A stretch of 64,000 nucleotides of DNA from contig NZ_CP150901.1 of the NCBI RefSeq assembly GCF_038050405.1, positions 3,472,001 through 3,536,000 of the forward strand. The letters are read 5' to 3'. Below are positions 8,732-18,278 of the stretch, piece after piece. Within the stretch, counting starts at the first letter, position 1; each line of letters opens with the position of its first letter. Origin of the DNA: Paraburkholderia sp. IMGN_8. GTDB lineage: Bacteria > Pseudomonadota > Gammaproteobacteria > Burkholderiales > Burkholderiaceae. Under the pieces are notes generated by a model. That model did not search any database. It was given only the letters and a program-made list of their open reading frames with translations, and was not told the origin of the DNA. The position numbers were made by a program, and so were the translations under genes.

Positions 8732-8819
8732 CGCGCGCTGCCGTTGCGAAGGCGGCGCGCGTTTCGGTCGTAATGCACTATCCGGCCCATCCCGTCGCGC
8801 CAGCTTTTATGCTGGCGCG
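8732..8819 (+). terminator. Two hairpins between binding-protein and permease genes
   Basis: An 11-bp GC-rich stem (8732-8742 with 8751-8761, one G-U pair, followed by TTT) is followed by a perfect 9-bp stem, CGCGCCAGC with GCTGGCGCG (8796-8819), with a six-base loop. Together they probably attenuate transcription so that the binding protein is made in excess over the membrane subunits. Confidence 0.55.
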
Positions 8820-8837
8820 TCTTACGATCGAGCACGC

Positions 8838-9737
8838 ATGAGCCGTTCCGTTTCCTCCGTTTCTTCGCGCCTGCAAGCGCCCTGGTTGCTGATTGCGCCG
8901 AGCCTGGTGTTGGCGCTATTCATCATCAGCTATCCGATTTTCAACATCGTGTGGCAATCGCTGCACGAGGTGTCGCGCTTCGGCGCGATTCGCGATTTCA
9001 CCGGTCTGCAGAATTTCACTACGATTTTCACCGACCCCGCGTTTCTCGCCGCCGCCAAACGGACAATTGTCTGGACCGTGTGCGTAGTGGGCGGCACGGT
9101 GCTGATTTCGGTGCCGGTTGCGCTTGTGCTCAATCAGGATTTCTATGGACGCGGCGTGGCGCGCACGATTGTGATGTTGCCGTGGTCCGTCTCGTTGACG
9201 ATGACTGCCGTGGTGTGGCGCTGGGCCTTCAACGATGACTACGGCATGGTCAACGTCTCGTTGCAGCGGCTCGGATTCATCAGCGGTCCGATTCATTGGC
9301 TTGCTACGCCGGAGCTCGCGTTTCCGGTGGAGATCGCGGTCGGCATTCTTGTGTCGATTCCTTTTACGGTGACGATTCTGCTTGGCGGTTTGTCGTCGAT
9401 ACCGGGCGATATCTACGAAGCTGCGCGCATGGACGGCGCCAGCGCCTGGCAGCAGTTTCGCAAACTGACACTGCCGCTGATGCGGCCGTTCGTCAACATG
9501 GCGATTCTGCTGAACGTGATCTATGTGTTCAACTCGTTCCCGATCATCTGGGTGATGACGCAAGGCGGCCCCGACAACGGTACGCATATTCTCGTCACGT
9601 ATCTTTATGAGCTTGGTTTCCGCCTGGGACGTCCCGGCGAAGCCGCGGCGGTGTCGCTGATCATGCTCGTCATGCTGTTTGTTTTCTCGATCGCCTATCT
9701 GCGCCTGCAGCCCGCGAAAGAAGGAGAGCCGTCATGA
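8838..9737 (+). CDS. Sugar ABC transporter permease, MalF type
   Basis: A 299-residue inner-membrane permease with six predicted hydrophobic segments. The first is LLIAPSLVLALFIISYPI. The EAA loop, which docks to the ATPase, is seen as YEAARMDGASAWQQFRKLTL at about residue 195. The gene overlaps the next permease by 4 bp (ATGA), which indicates coupled translation. It forms the channel with the MalG-type partner for the sugar delivered by the binding protein at 7472. Confidence 0.9.
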   Translation: MSRSVSSVSSRLQAPWLLIAPSLVLALFIISYPIFNIVWQSLHEVSRFGAIRDFTGLQNFTTIFTDPAFLAAAKRTIVWTVCVVGGTVLISVPVALVLNQDFYGRGVARTIVMLPWSVSLTMTAVVWRWAFNDDYGMVNVSLQRLGFISGPIHWLATPELAFPVEIAVGILVSIPFTVTILLGGLSSIPGDIYEAARMDGASAWQQFRKLTLPLMRPFVNMAILLNVIYVFNSFPIIWVMTQGGPDNGTHILVTYLYELGFRLGRPGEAAAVSLIMLVMLFVFSIAYLRLQPAKEGEPS

Positions 9738-10585
9738 GTCTCAGCGTCAAGATGAAGCGCACGCTGTGGTGCTGGCTCGCGCTGTCGCCACTGGTTGTGG
9801 TGGTGCTGTTTCCATTTGCGGTGATGTTGTTTACTGCGTTGAAGCCGGCTTCTGAAGTATTTGTGTATCCGGCACGGTGGTTGCCGGTGCATTGGCAATG
9901 GAGCAATTTTGTCGATATGTGGGTTGCGGCTAATTTTGGCGTGGCGCTGAGGAATAGCTGCGTGATCAGCTTCCTGTCGACCGCGTTGGCGTTGGCTGTG
10001 AGCTTGCCGGCAGCTTATACGTTGGCGAGGTTTCCGTTTCGCGGGAAGGGGTTGTATTCGCAGTTTCTGCTGGTGACGCAGATGTTGTCGCCGATTTTGC
10101 TGGTTGTTGGCTTGTTCAGGTTGGCCGCGATGATCCCTTATGGGGATGGGAATCTGGTTGACTCCAGGATCGGGGTCATCGTTTCTTATGCGGCTTTTAA
10201 TATCGCGTTCGCGGTTTGGATGTTGTCTTCGTACTTTCAGACTGTGCCAAGGGATCTTGAAGAGTCGGCCTGGCTTGAGGGGTGTGGGAGGACCAGGGCC
10301 GTTTTTAAGGTGTTCTTGCCGTTGGCCGTGCCTGCGATTGTTGTTACCGCGATCTTTACTTTTATTAATGCGTGGAATGAGTTTGCGGTGGTCTATACGT
10401 TGATTCGGTCGCCGGAGAATAAGACTTTGACCGTTCAAGTGACTGACATGGTCGCCGGGAAGTACGTCGTCGAGTGGCATCTGGTGATGGCCGCTACCCT
10501 CTGTGCGACGTTGCCGGTTTCGATTGTGTTTGCGTGGTTGCAGAGGTTCCTGGTGAAGGGGTTGGCTTTGGGGGCGGTGAAGTAG
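9734..10585 (+). CDS. Sugar ABC transporter permease, MalG type
   Basis: A 283-residue permease with six hydrophobic segments. The start overlaps the preceding stop. The EAA loop is seen as LEESAWLEGCGRTRAVFKV, and AWNEFAVVYTLI is the conserved segment near the C-terminal end. It pairs with the MalF-type subunit to make a CUT1 importer. The EAA glycine is present, so the subunit looks intact. Confidence 0.9.
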   Translation: MSLSVKMKRTLWCWLALSPLVVVVLFPFAVMLFTALKPASEVFVYPARWLPVHWQWSNFVDMWVAANFGVALRNSCVISFLSTALALAVSLPAAYTLARFPFRGKGLYSQFLLVTQMLSPILLVVGLFRLAAMIPYGDGNLVDSRIGVIVSYAAFNIAFAVWMLSSYFQTVPRDLEESAWLEGCGRTRAVFKVFLPLAVPAIVVTAIFTFINAWNEFAVVYTLIRSPENKTLTVQVTDMVAGKYVVEWHLVMAATLCATLPVSIVFAWLQRFLVKGLALGAVK

Positions 10586-10739
10586 GGGGGAGAGGCGCGA
10601 CCGGAGTTGGCCTGCCACCGCGAAACCATTCTGGCGAACACGCTCCGCAGTCCGGCGTTATCCGTGACATAGCTTGTCAAGTAGTTCCAGTCGAGGTTTG
10701 CAAACGGCTGATATTTGGCCATTGCCGACATTGAGACGG

Positions 10740-10905
10740 GCTGGGTTCTACGTCAGCAATGTGGCGGATTGCTGACGGTGGCGGCATCGAGCAGGCCGAC
10801 GGCCGCTTCGTGCATCAGCGAACTCACACTCCCGACCCACTTCGGCCCGTCAACCCAGCGCGATCTCAGCGGCGGCTTCCAATGTTCAACGGTCACTCGT
10901 ACCCG
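10740..10905 (+). repeat. Dispersed structured repeat, copy A
   Basis: This 166-bp stretch is similar to the inverted copy at 18279-18440. At its core is a perfect 10-bp hairpin, CGTCAGCAAT (10751-10760) with ATTGCTGACG (10768-10777), with a 7-nt loop. Similarity continues through a CGAACTCACACTCCCGACC block to CAACGGTCA. The remainder of the 10586-11104 gap shows no convincing gene. Confidence 0.7.
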
Positions 10906-11104
10906 ACCGAGTGCGACCCTACCGTGAATGATTTGTAGGATACCTAGCTGTGTCCGTGCCGGTTACGAACTCTTCGAACACGCACTGTCGTCGCCGCAAA
11001 CGTTTGCTGCCCACAGTTCCCCCGTGCAACGATCAAGCATCGAGGTAGTGCTTACCGCGCAACAAGGTTATTCTTCGATACACCACACTACCCCGGAGCG
11101 CCCC

Positions 11105-12172
11105 ATGCAGACAGTCCGTCGTTTCGTGTTCCTTGCGCTGACATGCAGTGTCATCGGTTTGTCCCATTCATCGAACGCATCGGCCGACTCTGCCGATCCG
11201 CAACGAAGCCTCATGCAGGTCGTCTCGTTCGGGGACAGTCTTTCGGACGTTGGCACCTACGCGTACGCCCGACAATTCGGCGGCGGCACCTACACCACTA
11301 ATCCGGGCGCTATCTCCGTACAGGTTATCGCGGAACATTATGGGTCGGGCCTCACGCCCGCGTTGACGGGCGGCTTCGGGCAACCGAGCGTCGTTCATCC
11401 GGAAGGATTTTGCTACGCCCAAGGGGGCGCCCGAGTCGCCGGGCCGCCGAACCCCGGCGACGCAACGGGCGACACCGGCGAGTTACAGACTCCACTGACC
11501 TCACAGGTGGCCGCCTATCTTCAGTCGCATACACGCTTCACCGGCCAGCAACTCGTACTGATGCAAGGCGGAGCCAATGACGTTCAGGATGCCTATGGCG
11601 CATGGGCGGGAATGGTTGCGAACGGCGGCGATCCGGGCGCCTCTTTGCTGGCAGTGCTACCTTCACTGAGACAGGCAGCGCAACAATTTGCGGGATTGGT
11701 GCACAATGTGCAACAACACGGCGCCACACATATCGTTGTACAAAACGTACCGGATATCAGCAAGGCGCCGATCGCGAGCCTTCTCGAGCAGCAACTGCCG
11801 GGCTCCGCAAAAGTGCTTCGGCGTCTGGCGCAGGTATTCAACACCGCGCTGGATGACGCGCTCCCTTCATCGCCGGCCGTGCTGCGGATCGACGCGTTCA
11901 CGTTCATTGATGAAGTATCAAAGAACTATCGCCAACTTGGTTTTCGCTTCGACGGCAGCATCGGCACCAACGTAGCATGCGCGCCGACAAACCTGCCCCC
12001 GGCATTTCAAGCCGATGACACCAGCGCGCTCTTCTGCTCGCGCTCGACGTATGTCTCCCCTTATGCTGACAAGATCTACATGTTCGCCGACGCCTATCAT
12101 CCGACGACTCACCTGCAAAAACTCATAGCGGACTACGTCGTGGTCCAGATCGACACGTGGCTGCACGAATAG
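11105..12172 (+). CDS. Secreted GDSL/SGNH esterase-lipase
   Basis: A 355-residue GDSL hydrolase. A Sec signal peptide covers about residues 1-27. Block I is VSFGDSLSDVGTYAY with the nucleophilic Ser, block III is GGANDVQ with the oxyanion Asn, and block V is DAYHPTTHLQ with the catalytic Asp and His. The ATG at 11105 follows GGAG. It probably acts in the periplasm or outside the cell on ester or lipid substrates. It stands alone between a structured repeat and a decayed permease gene. Confidence 0.88.
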   Translation: MQTVRRFVFLALTCSVIGLSHSSNASADSADPQRSLMQVVSFGDSLSDVGTYAYARQFGGGTYTTNPGAISVQVIAEHYGSGLTPALTGGFGQPSVVHPEGFCYAQGGARVAGPPNPGDATGDTGELQTPLTSQVAAYLQSHTRFTGQQLVLMQGGANDVQDAYGAWAGMVANGGDPGASLLAVLPSLRQAAQQFAGLVHNVQQHGATHIVVQNVPDISKAPIASLLEQQLPGSAKVLRRLAQVFNTALDDALPSSPAVLRIDAFTFIDEVSKNYRQLGFRFDGSIGTNVACAPTNLPPAFQADDTSALFCSRSTYVSPYADKIYMFADAYHPTTHLQKLIADYVVVQIDTWLHE

Positions 12173-12181
12173 GTTATCGCC

Positions 12182-12425
12182 CTAGCCCTTCGTTGCCCCG
12201 AACGTCAGCCCGGCAACGAAGTGCCGCTGCATGGCGAAGAACGTCATGACCGGCGGCAGCGCCGCCAGTATCGATGCCGCTGAGACGAGGTTCCACGCCG
12301 TCACCCACTGGCGTTTGAGCGCGGCGACACCCACGGTAGTGCGCCGCCTCGTCTCCCGTGGTGAGACAAAGCGCCCAGAAATAGTCGTTCCACACGAACG
12401 TAAAGACTAGGATTGGGCTTACCTC
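12182..12425 (-). pseudogene. C-terminal remnant of a second sugar ABC permease
   Basis: The minus strand reads FVWNDYFWALCLTTGDEAA, then after a frameshift VAALKRQWVTAWNLVSAAS and QRHFVAGLTFGATKG followed by TAG. These are the C-terminal motifs of MalG-type permeases. Only about 80 codons remain, with a frame break near 12330, and the 5' side ends where an IS3-family fragment begins. It is not a copy of the permease at 9734, so it is the relic of another transporter. Confidence 0.75.
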
Positions 12426-12544
12426 GGCTCCGTGGACAGCTTGAAGACTGGAATTCCAGTCTCATGACTGCGCAGGGTTATCCCCGGCCGGCGTGGCGCA
12501 TGCCACGCAGACGCGGGCGGGGGGTAATCCGTGCTCAGGGCGGC

Positions 12545-12870
12545 GGTTATTGATTTCCTGATTTTCTTCTTTCTCGAATTGGACGGGTGAGCGCTGGCCG
12601 AGTGCGCTGTGTCGACGTCTTGGGTTGTACCAGCCTTCGAGCCAACTGAACACGGCCATGCGCGCATCGGCCTTGCTCCTGAAGCTCTCGCGGTCGATCA
12701 GTTCGCGCTCCAGGCTGGCAAAGAAACTCTCCGCCATTACATTGTCGTAGGCGTCGCCCACGCTGCCCATCGACCGACGGACGCCCATGTGTTCGCAGCG
12801 CTTGCCGAAGGCAAAGCTCGTATATTGACTTCCCTGGTCCAAATGAAATGCGATGCGCACTCGGGACCGC
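12545..12870 (-). mobile_element. IS3-family transposase (OrfB) C-terminal fragment
   Basis: The minus-strand reading frame contains DQGSQYTSFAFGKRC, MGSVGDAYDNVMAESFFASL and WYNPRRRHSALGQRSP. These carry the second Asp and the Glu of the DDE catalytic triad of IS3 transposases. The N-terminal half and OrfA are missing, and no inverted repeats are evident, so it is dead. It abuts the truncated permease remnant, suggesting that insertion or deletion here destroyed that gene. Confidence 0.85.
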
Positions 12871-13007
12871 AGCGGAAGGGCAGATCACGACCCAAACCGG
12901 ACAGATGCTCTGCACGAGAGCAGCCATTCGATGTCGAAATTTTCGCGGCGGCTACGAGCGGCGCGAAGCGCCACTTGCAACTGTTCTGATGGATTGCGAT
13001 GCTCGGT

Positions 13008-13409
13008 TCATAGGTTAGAAAAATATGCCCTATTTCTTGCCGCGGCGGACTCAAGCACTTGCAGCAGCATCCAAGCGGTTTTTCGGTATGGCACCCAACA
13101 CGGATGGCTCATTGCGTCTTGGTTCGCCGAAATGGTTGTTGCCGAAACGAGTAGCGATTTTGGAATGTTGTTGAGGTTGTCTAAAAACGCACTAACCTCT
13201 CGTTTTTGCTCTTCGCTCAGATAACTACAGCCCGCCTTGAGCACTACATTACCGTCGGCATTTAAGTCCGAAATAAGCTCCCACGCAACATTGTAGTTAC
13301 CCCATGTGTTGCAAAGTTCGACTGGTTCCATCATCACGACTTCGAGCCACTGCAAGAAATTACGCAGCGAGTATTCGAAGCTTTCTTCGTCAGAAATGGT
13401 TTCCGTCAT
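13008..13409 (-). CDS. Small hypothetical protein, immunity-like
   Basis: A 133-residue acidic protein of unknown function without signal peptide or membrane segment. The sequence WELISDLNADGNVVLKAG followed by LSEEQKREVSAFLDNLNNIP resembles, in length and layout, small cytosolic proteins that accompany contact-dependent or Rhs toxins as immunity proteins. No toxin gene is adjacent. It lies upstream of an IS3 fragment and with three other small orphan genes on the same strand. The assignment is inference from general resemblance only. Confidence 0.5.
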   Translation of the reverse strand: MTETISDEESFEYSLRNFLQWLEVVMMEPVELCNTWGNYNVAWELISDLNADGNVVLKAGCSYLSEEQKREVSAFLDNLNNIPKSLLVSATTISANQDAMSHPCWVPYRKTAWMLLQVLESAAARNRAYFSNL

Positions 13410-13475
13410 AGCACTGACCCGTAATTAGCGCACGCTCCCGATCGGTATAAACCTGGTAAGGAAGGTTGCCTAAAT

Positions 13476-13853
13476 TCATTCCGTTTCGTCCGGTCCAGGG
13501 ATGAATCGATGCCAAATTGCTGGCATTCGTTGGATAGTGGTTCCGTCTACCTTGTAGATCTCGATTTCGCGGCAAACGCCATCAACGACATGCAGGAGGA
13601 CGCTGATTTGAACTCCATCAACATCAGGGCCATATAACTCAGTTGGAACACGATGCAACACTGGTGCCGCCATTGCGTGCGGAACACCAATTTCAAGACT
13701 GCCGTCCTCATCGATAAGTCGCACGACACACTGCTGAAGTTGCTTGATCACTTCCGCTCGCCCGGGGAACTCGGCAGCGGTCAATTCGGAGATCAGTTCT
13801 CTTTCGACCGCCGATGGCGGGCGAAAATTATTGATATCGGTACTTCTATACAT
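13476..13853 (-). CDS. Small hypothetical protein, DUF6984-like
   Basis: A 125-residue cytosolic protein. The ATG at 13853 has a clear GGAGG ribosome binding site. The N-terminal pattern RPPSAVERELISELTAAEF and the C-terminal DGVQISVLLHVVDG-REIEIYK segment resemble the DUF6984 family, which often occurs in toxin-immunity gene arrays. That family assignment is from memory and needs a profile search. It is one of four small same-strand genes here. Confidence 0.55.
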   Translation of the reverse strand: MYRSTDINNFRPPSAVERELISELTAAEFPGRAEVIKQLQQCVVRLIDEDGSLEIGVPHAMAAPVLHRVPTELYGPDVDGVQISVLLHVVDGVCREIEIYKVDGTTIQRMPAIWHRFIPGPDETE

Positions 13854-13993
13854 CGCAGCCTCCGCTAACAGCCAATCAAATACACAAGAGAAAGGCTACC
13901 TCGGAATTCTCAGGTGCGCATTCCGATTTTGCTGACGCAGCTAAACGGCCGCTTCTGGCCGTGCCCCGTCCGCCGATCAGGCCGTCTTTACTT

Positions 13994-14485
13994 CTAACTT
14001 TCAGCCCGTGTTATTGCCATGAAAATCACTTCATCGCGCGTGACTAAAAAGAGCGAAGGCAAACCCGCGCCCAGCACATGTAAGGGTTGCAACTCAACTA
14101 CCTGCTTCCAGAACTTCTCCGTGAATTCATCCTTCCTGGCAAGCGTACTGAATTGGAAGCGATTGACGAAGTTTTCATGCGGCGACAAGCGAGTGTTGCT
14201 GCCATTGACATACCACTCGTCAAAGCCTAGAGAAGGGAGTTGTGATACGGCGCTGATCCGGGGGCTTACAGCAAGCGTGCCGGCCTGCGTCCATCCGGCA
14301 GCAAATTCCGCCTCGGTCGGTTTATATGGACCACTATCGCAGCTCGCGATGGCAACGAAACGTCTCAGAACGAGTTGCGGCCAACGCTGAGTTAGCTCAT
14401 CTATTTGCGCGTCGTCTCCCTTGTTCCATTCAACGATCAGATACCCCGAGCGACTGCCTGTTCGTCTCAAATCAGCCTCCGGCAA
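13994..14485 (-). CDS. Hypothetical protein, possibly 5'-truncated
   Basis: A 163-codon frame with no recognised family. The only available start is a TTG at 14485 without a ribosome binding site, and the frame stays open only ten more codons upstream, so the true 5' end may be lost. The product is soluble and contains aromatic-rich segments such as PSLGFDEWYVNGSNTRL and FWKQVVELQPLHVLG. It lies among other small orphan genes that resemble immunity genes. No function can be assigned. Confidence 0.4.
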   Translation of the reverse strand: MPEADLRRTGSRSGYLIVEWNKGDDAQIDELTQRWPQLVLRRFVAIASCDSGPYKPTEAEFAAGWTQAGTLAVSPRISAVSQLPSLGFDEWYVNGSNTRLSPHENFVNRFQFSTLARKDEFTEKFWKQVVELQPLHVLGAGLPSLFLVTRDEVIFMAITRAES

Positions 14486-14905
14486 GGAAAAGCGTAGCGA
14501 TTGTCGACGATCTTTCTACCGATGTCGACTGACCTCTTTTGGCCGCAATGAGACAAAACAGCGCCGTGCCCACGAGGCGCGCGAGACCGTGGCGGCCGCC
14601 AAGTGGCGGTATTCATCACGCCACGGAAACGGCGGTGGGGTGTTGGGTGAATAACAAGGGTGACGGGTCTCCATGCGCCGCACTCTGTACCGCAAGTTAT
14701 GGAGGGCTTGCCGCACTCCTGGGAGCGTTCGTAGAAGACGGTTCGTCGTTCGCTGCCATGAGCCCGTGATGAAGGCGGTCAACGCGCACGTTGACCGCCT
14801 CGTGCGAATCTCGATGCGCGATGCAGCCGATTCGCGGATGATTTCGGACGCAGCCAACAGGAGGACCATATCGCATGGCGCCAGCGAAATTGCTAGCGGC
14901 CTCCC
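14486..14905. other. Gap without a convincing gene
   Basis: Open frames on both strands here lack ribosome binding sites and recognisable products. I see nothing that supports a gene. Confidence 0.5.
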
Positions 14906-15121
14906 TCACTGAGCGCCAAGCAACGGACTGCGCGTCAGTCTGGTAACGCAGACGGCCAAGATTTCGTATCCGGGGTCGGCGTGCTCGTTCGCCGCTTTTT
15001 CCGCTTCCTCATACGAAAGAAAGGACATGGCATTTTCAATCGCCGGTGCCATGCCGACGTCGCCGTCCTCGCCGGTGGCGAGGAACTGCTCACCGGTCTT
15101 CACCACGTAGATGGACATCAT
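14906..15121 (-). CDS. Small conserved-looking hypothetical protein (71 aa)
   Basis: A 71-residue protein. Two adjacent ATG codons at 15121 and 15118 are preceded by GGAGGAGG, a very strong ribosome binding site, which argues that it is a real gene. The product is acidic, with MSIYVVKTGEQFLATGEDG at the start and LSYEEAEKAANEHADPGYEI in the middle. It has no signal peptide or membrane segment. Function is unknown. Confidence 0.6.
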   Translation of the reverse strand: MMSIYVVKTGEQFLATGEDGDVGMAPAIENAMSFLSYEEAEKAANEHADPGYEILAVCVTRLTRSPLLGAQ

Positions 15122-15584
15122 GCCTCCTCCATGGGTTGCAGCTTCCAGTCTAGCAGTCCGGAAGGGCAGCGGGCGGTTCGCTGAGTCCTTTCCGCAATGT
15201 CCCCGCCGGAGGCATTCCCGCCTCGCTTGTCCGTGCTCGTTTCGCGATTCCGTACGCAACCCGGTAGTTAAATTGATCTGCTGCCGCATGCCTGCGACGA
15301 ACGTCGGTCAACTGTCGAGGAGAATGTATTCGCAAATCCAGTTCTCGACGATTCAACATCTCTCGTTATCTCAGTTACGTTAAAGGCTGTCCGTTGCGCT
15401 CCAAAGGGAAAGCTCCGCGATAGACGCTTGACGACCCACAGGAGCCGGTCGCGCTTGCAGAAAGCGGACGTAGCGACACTGCCTAGCTCGCTGATACAGA
15501 CGCTCCTGCCGAATTGGGCATAACTTTTTGCAGATCGGCCGTCCGGCGTATAGTCGTGCGGTCAGCGTTCATCTAACGAATAAA
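15122..15584. other. Gap without a convincing gene
   Basis: No supported open frame, repeat or RNA was recognised in this 460-bp stretch. Confidence 0.45.
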
Positions 15585-16142
15585 ATGACTCCGATTCTGC
15601 CGTTTGATGTTCTTGCCAAAAATTACGGAGCCGAGATTGTTCGGTTCCGGGGTCTATCGACAATTTCGATGGTTTGCAAAGTAGATCGTGCCGTCGATAT
15701 TGGTTTCACGTCGCGTCGTCAATCATTGCTGGCACTGGTGTTCCGTTCCCCACCGCGTTTTGAGATCGCTCAAGGGGTGTTCGTCTACGGACCGGGTGCG
15801 ACATCAGCAAGTGAGTTCATAAGTGCCGATGACAGCCTTCGCGTTGCGCTGAGTCTATTGCTGTCGAGTTTCCGCTGTAGCGTCGAGTGGTCAGGAAACG
15901 TTGTATCGGTGCGCGTCAGCTCCGGCGTCGTAGATGCTGACGCGACCGGCGGCCACCGCTTTCTGTCGAATCTGGCGCTGATCGCCGAAAGGTTAAACGC
16001 GATTGGCAAGAAGCCTATGGCGATAGATCGTCGACGAGAAGGGTATGGTCCCGTACTCATTCGCAAAATCACGCTGACGGCTTCCTTTGTTGCGCCGCTG
16101 ATAGTGTTACTTGGTGTGCGATATTGGGTTCGCCGTGGCTGA
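15585..16142 (+). CDS. Hypothetical protein with C-terminal membrane anchor
   Basis: A 185-residue protein of unknown family. The ATG at 15585 is preferred over a TTG at 15528, although its ribosome binding site is weak. The C-terminus has one hydrophobic segment, about ASFVAPLIVLLGVRYWV, followed by RRG, which suggests a tail-anchored inner-membrane protein with a cytosolic N-terminal domain. Neighbours give no functional clue. Confidence 0.5.
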   Translation: MTPILPFDVLAKNYGAEIVRFRGLSTISMVCKVDRAVDIGFTSRRQSLLALVFRSPPRFEIAQGVFVYGPGATSASEFISADDSLRVALSLLLSSFRCSVEWSGNVVSVRVSSGVVDADATGGHRFLSNLALIAERLNAIGKKPMAIDRRREGYGPVLIRKITLTASFVAPLIVLLGVRYWVRRG

Positions 16143-16561
16143 ACGATTGTAGTTTGTCAACGATCCAGGTGGCAATGTTGTACGTCCCTTACTGGCCGAG
16201 AGCGCCAGTTCGGTGAACGTTCTACAGAGCGGACGTTGGAGTCTTCAACGTCCGCTTTCCGGCGGGGTTGGTGAACGCGTACTGCCGGCCAGTTGCGGCC
16301 AGTGACTTGCGTCTCAATGCGGTCGGTCGAGCGTCGCCTACAGCCAGACAACGGTCATCTTCGGTCCGGCGCCGCACGTCGCATCGCCGCCGCAGCAGCC
16401 CCGCAATCGATCACCGATTATTTAGGAGTTGGCCCATAGCGAATGCAATCGAACTGTCTCGCAGCGAGTTGCACACCATAGCTAACGGTCCACCGAAAAC
16501 CCTAGTTTGCCTGTCCACCGGCGTGAAGTAAGCTCCGGTTATCAGCCTGCGGAGCGCTTCT
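16143..16561. other. Gap upstream of sulfite dehydrogenase operon
   Basis: No gene is supported. The stretch includes CGGACGTTGGAGTCTTC-like sequence related to degenerate repeats common in Burkholderia intergenic regions (from memory). The sorA promoter should lie at its right end. Confidence 0.4.
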
Positions 16562-17815
16562 ATGAAAAAGTCCGTTAACAGTGGATTGCGCCGCAAATTA
16601 CTGGTGGGTGCTGCCGGAGCGGGCTCCCTCGCGGTGCTCAGACCGCTGCAGATTTTGGCTGCCGAAGTGGGCAGCTCGGCTGCATTGGGTTTCGCCGAGA
16701 TTCCCGATGGTGCGCTTGCCGAACAGCATCTGTACGCGCTGCCAGGCAAGGTGCCGCTGATCAAGAAGACTTATCGGCCGCCCAACTTCGAAACACCGAT
16801 TGAGTATTTCCGCACACCGATTACACCGAACAACGCGTTCTTCGTGCGCTATCACTTGGCCGGGATTGCGGAGGTGCGAGCGGCCGATTGGAGGCTCAGT
16901 GTCGGCGGCGAAAGTGCCGGACGCGAGCTGGAATTCACGTTGAATCAACTGAGGAAGGGTTTCGAGCCGGCCGAGATTACAGCGGTATGCCAGTGCTCGG
17001 GCAACCGCCGCGGCCTGTTCGAGCCGCACGTTGCCGGTGTGCAGTGGGGCGTAGGCGCGATGGGCAATGCGGTCTGGCGCGGTGTGCGCCTGAAGGACAT
17101 CCTTGCCAAGGTAGGTGTAGAGAGCGATGCACTCGAAGTGGTGTTCGGCGCAGCAGATCATGCCGTGATTGAGAAGACGCCCGCCTTCGTCAAATCGCTG
17201 CCGGTGGAAGTTGCGCTCGACGAGAACACCCTGGTCGCGTTCGAAATGAACGGCAAGCCGCTACCACACTGGAACGGCTTTCCCGCGCGCCTCGTCGTGC
17301 CGGGCTGGACCGCTACGTACTGGGTCAAACAATTGAACAGCGTCAGGGTGGTGTCCAAGCCCGAGCAGAACTTCTGGATGAGCACCGCGTACCGACTGCC
17401 ACGCGGCAAGTTCAAAACGCCGGGTTTCAAATCGCAGGTGGCGAGTGCGAACGAGCCGATCACTACCATGGTAGTGAACTCGCTGATCACTTCGTTAAAG
17501 AGCGGGCAGCAGATTCCGCACGGCAAGCCGATCGAACTGAAAGGCATTGCGTGGGATGGCGGTGCAGGCATCGAAAGCGTCGAGGTGTCGATCGATTTTG
17601 GCGCGAGCTGGCAGAAAGCAGAACTCGGTCGCGACCTTGGCCGCTTCTCGTTCCGCGAATTCACGCTCGCCGTGCCGGCGGGCGAGCGCGGTTCGATGGT
17701 GGTAATGGCGCGCGCCACCAGCCGCTCGGGGGAAACACAGGTCGAGCGACTCATTCACAATCCTGCAGGCTATCACCACAACGTGATCCAGCGCATGTAC
17801 GTGGAGGTAGTATGA
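16562..17815 (+). CDS. sorA: Molybdopterin sulfite dehydrogenase catalytic subunit, SorA-like
   Basis: A 417-residue periplasmic molybdoenzyme of the sulfite oxidase family, which oxidises sulfite to sulfate and passes electrons to cytochrome c. A Tat-type signal starts with GLRRKLLVGAAGAG. The molybdopterin domain has the key Cys in AVCQCSGNRRGLFEP, and the C-terminal Mo-co dimerisation domain contains GIAWDGGAGIESVEVSIDFG. The ATG follows GGAGCG. Its stop overlaps the cytochrome gene by 4 bp, matching the SorAB arrangement. Related organic-sulfur or nitrate-type family members are less likely given this partner. Confidence 0.87.
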   Translation: MKKSVNSGLRRKLLVGAAGAGSLAVLRPLQILAAEVGSSAALGFAEIPDGALAEQHLYALPGKVPLIKKTYRPPNFETPIEYFRTPITPNNAFFVRYHLAGIAEVRAADWRLSVGGESAGRELEFTLNQLRKGFEPAEITAVCQCSGNRRGLFEPHVAGVQWGVGAMGNAVWRGVRLKDILAKVGVESDALEVVFGAADHAVIEKTPAFVKSLPVEVALDENTLVAFEMNGKPLPHWNGFPARLVVPGWTATYWVKQLNSVRVVSKPEQNFWMSTAYRLPRGKFKTPGFKSQVASANEPITTMVVNSLITSLKSGQQIPHGKPIELKGIAWDGGAGIESVEVSIDFGASWQKAELGRDLGRFSFREFTLAVPAGERGSMVVMARATSRSGETQVERLIHNPAGYHHNVIQRMYVEVV

Positions 17816-18117
17816 ACACGCTCACGCAAATGGTTGCCACCGCATTGGCCCTTGTGCTCATTCTTATCGATGCCGCAGCGGCGCAGGAATCGGAGGTCAT
17901 GTTGAAAGAAGGACCGGGCAAAGACAAGGCGATGCAGTGTGCCGCCTGCCACAGCCTCGACTATATCCAGATGAACTCGCCCTTTCTGAACAAGGCCGGC
18001 TGGAACGCGTCAGTTGCCAAGATGATCAACGTATTTGGTGCGCCGATTCCTAAAGAAGACGTGGAGATCATCGTGAACTACCTCGTTCAGAACTACGGCA
18101 AGTCCACCGACAAGTAG
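17812..18117 (+). CDS. sorB: Monohaem cytochrome c subunit, SorB-like
   Basis: A 101-residue periplasmic c-type cytochrome with a Sec signal peptide (about residues 1-22). The haem motif is CAACH, and KMINVFGAPIPKEDVEIIVNYL is the C-terminal part carrying the likely axial Met. The start overlaps the sorA stop (ATGA). It accepts electrons from the molybdenum subunit during sulfite oxidation. Length and order fit the family. Confidence 0.87.
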   Translation: MNTLTQMVATALALVLILIDAAAAQESEVMLKEGPGKDKAMQCAACHSLDYIQMNSPFLNKAGWNASVAKMINVFGAPIPKEDVEIIVNYLVQNYGKSTDK

Positions 18118-18278
18118 TCTGCGATACCAACCACCGATTGGCACAGTCGCTGGCAGATGAGGGCGAGGAAAAGTCATTGCCCATGGAGAGAATGGGCCCG
18201 GCTTCTGTCTCGATTTCGTGGTTGTTCCACTGCGAGCGGCCGATACGGCCGACAAGCTGCAGGCGACTCAGCGTAAGC

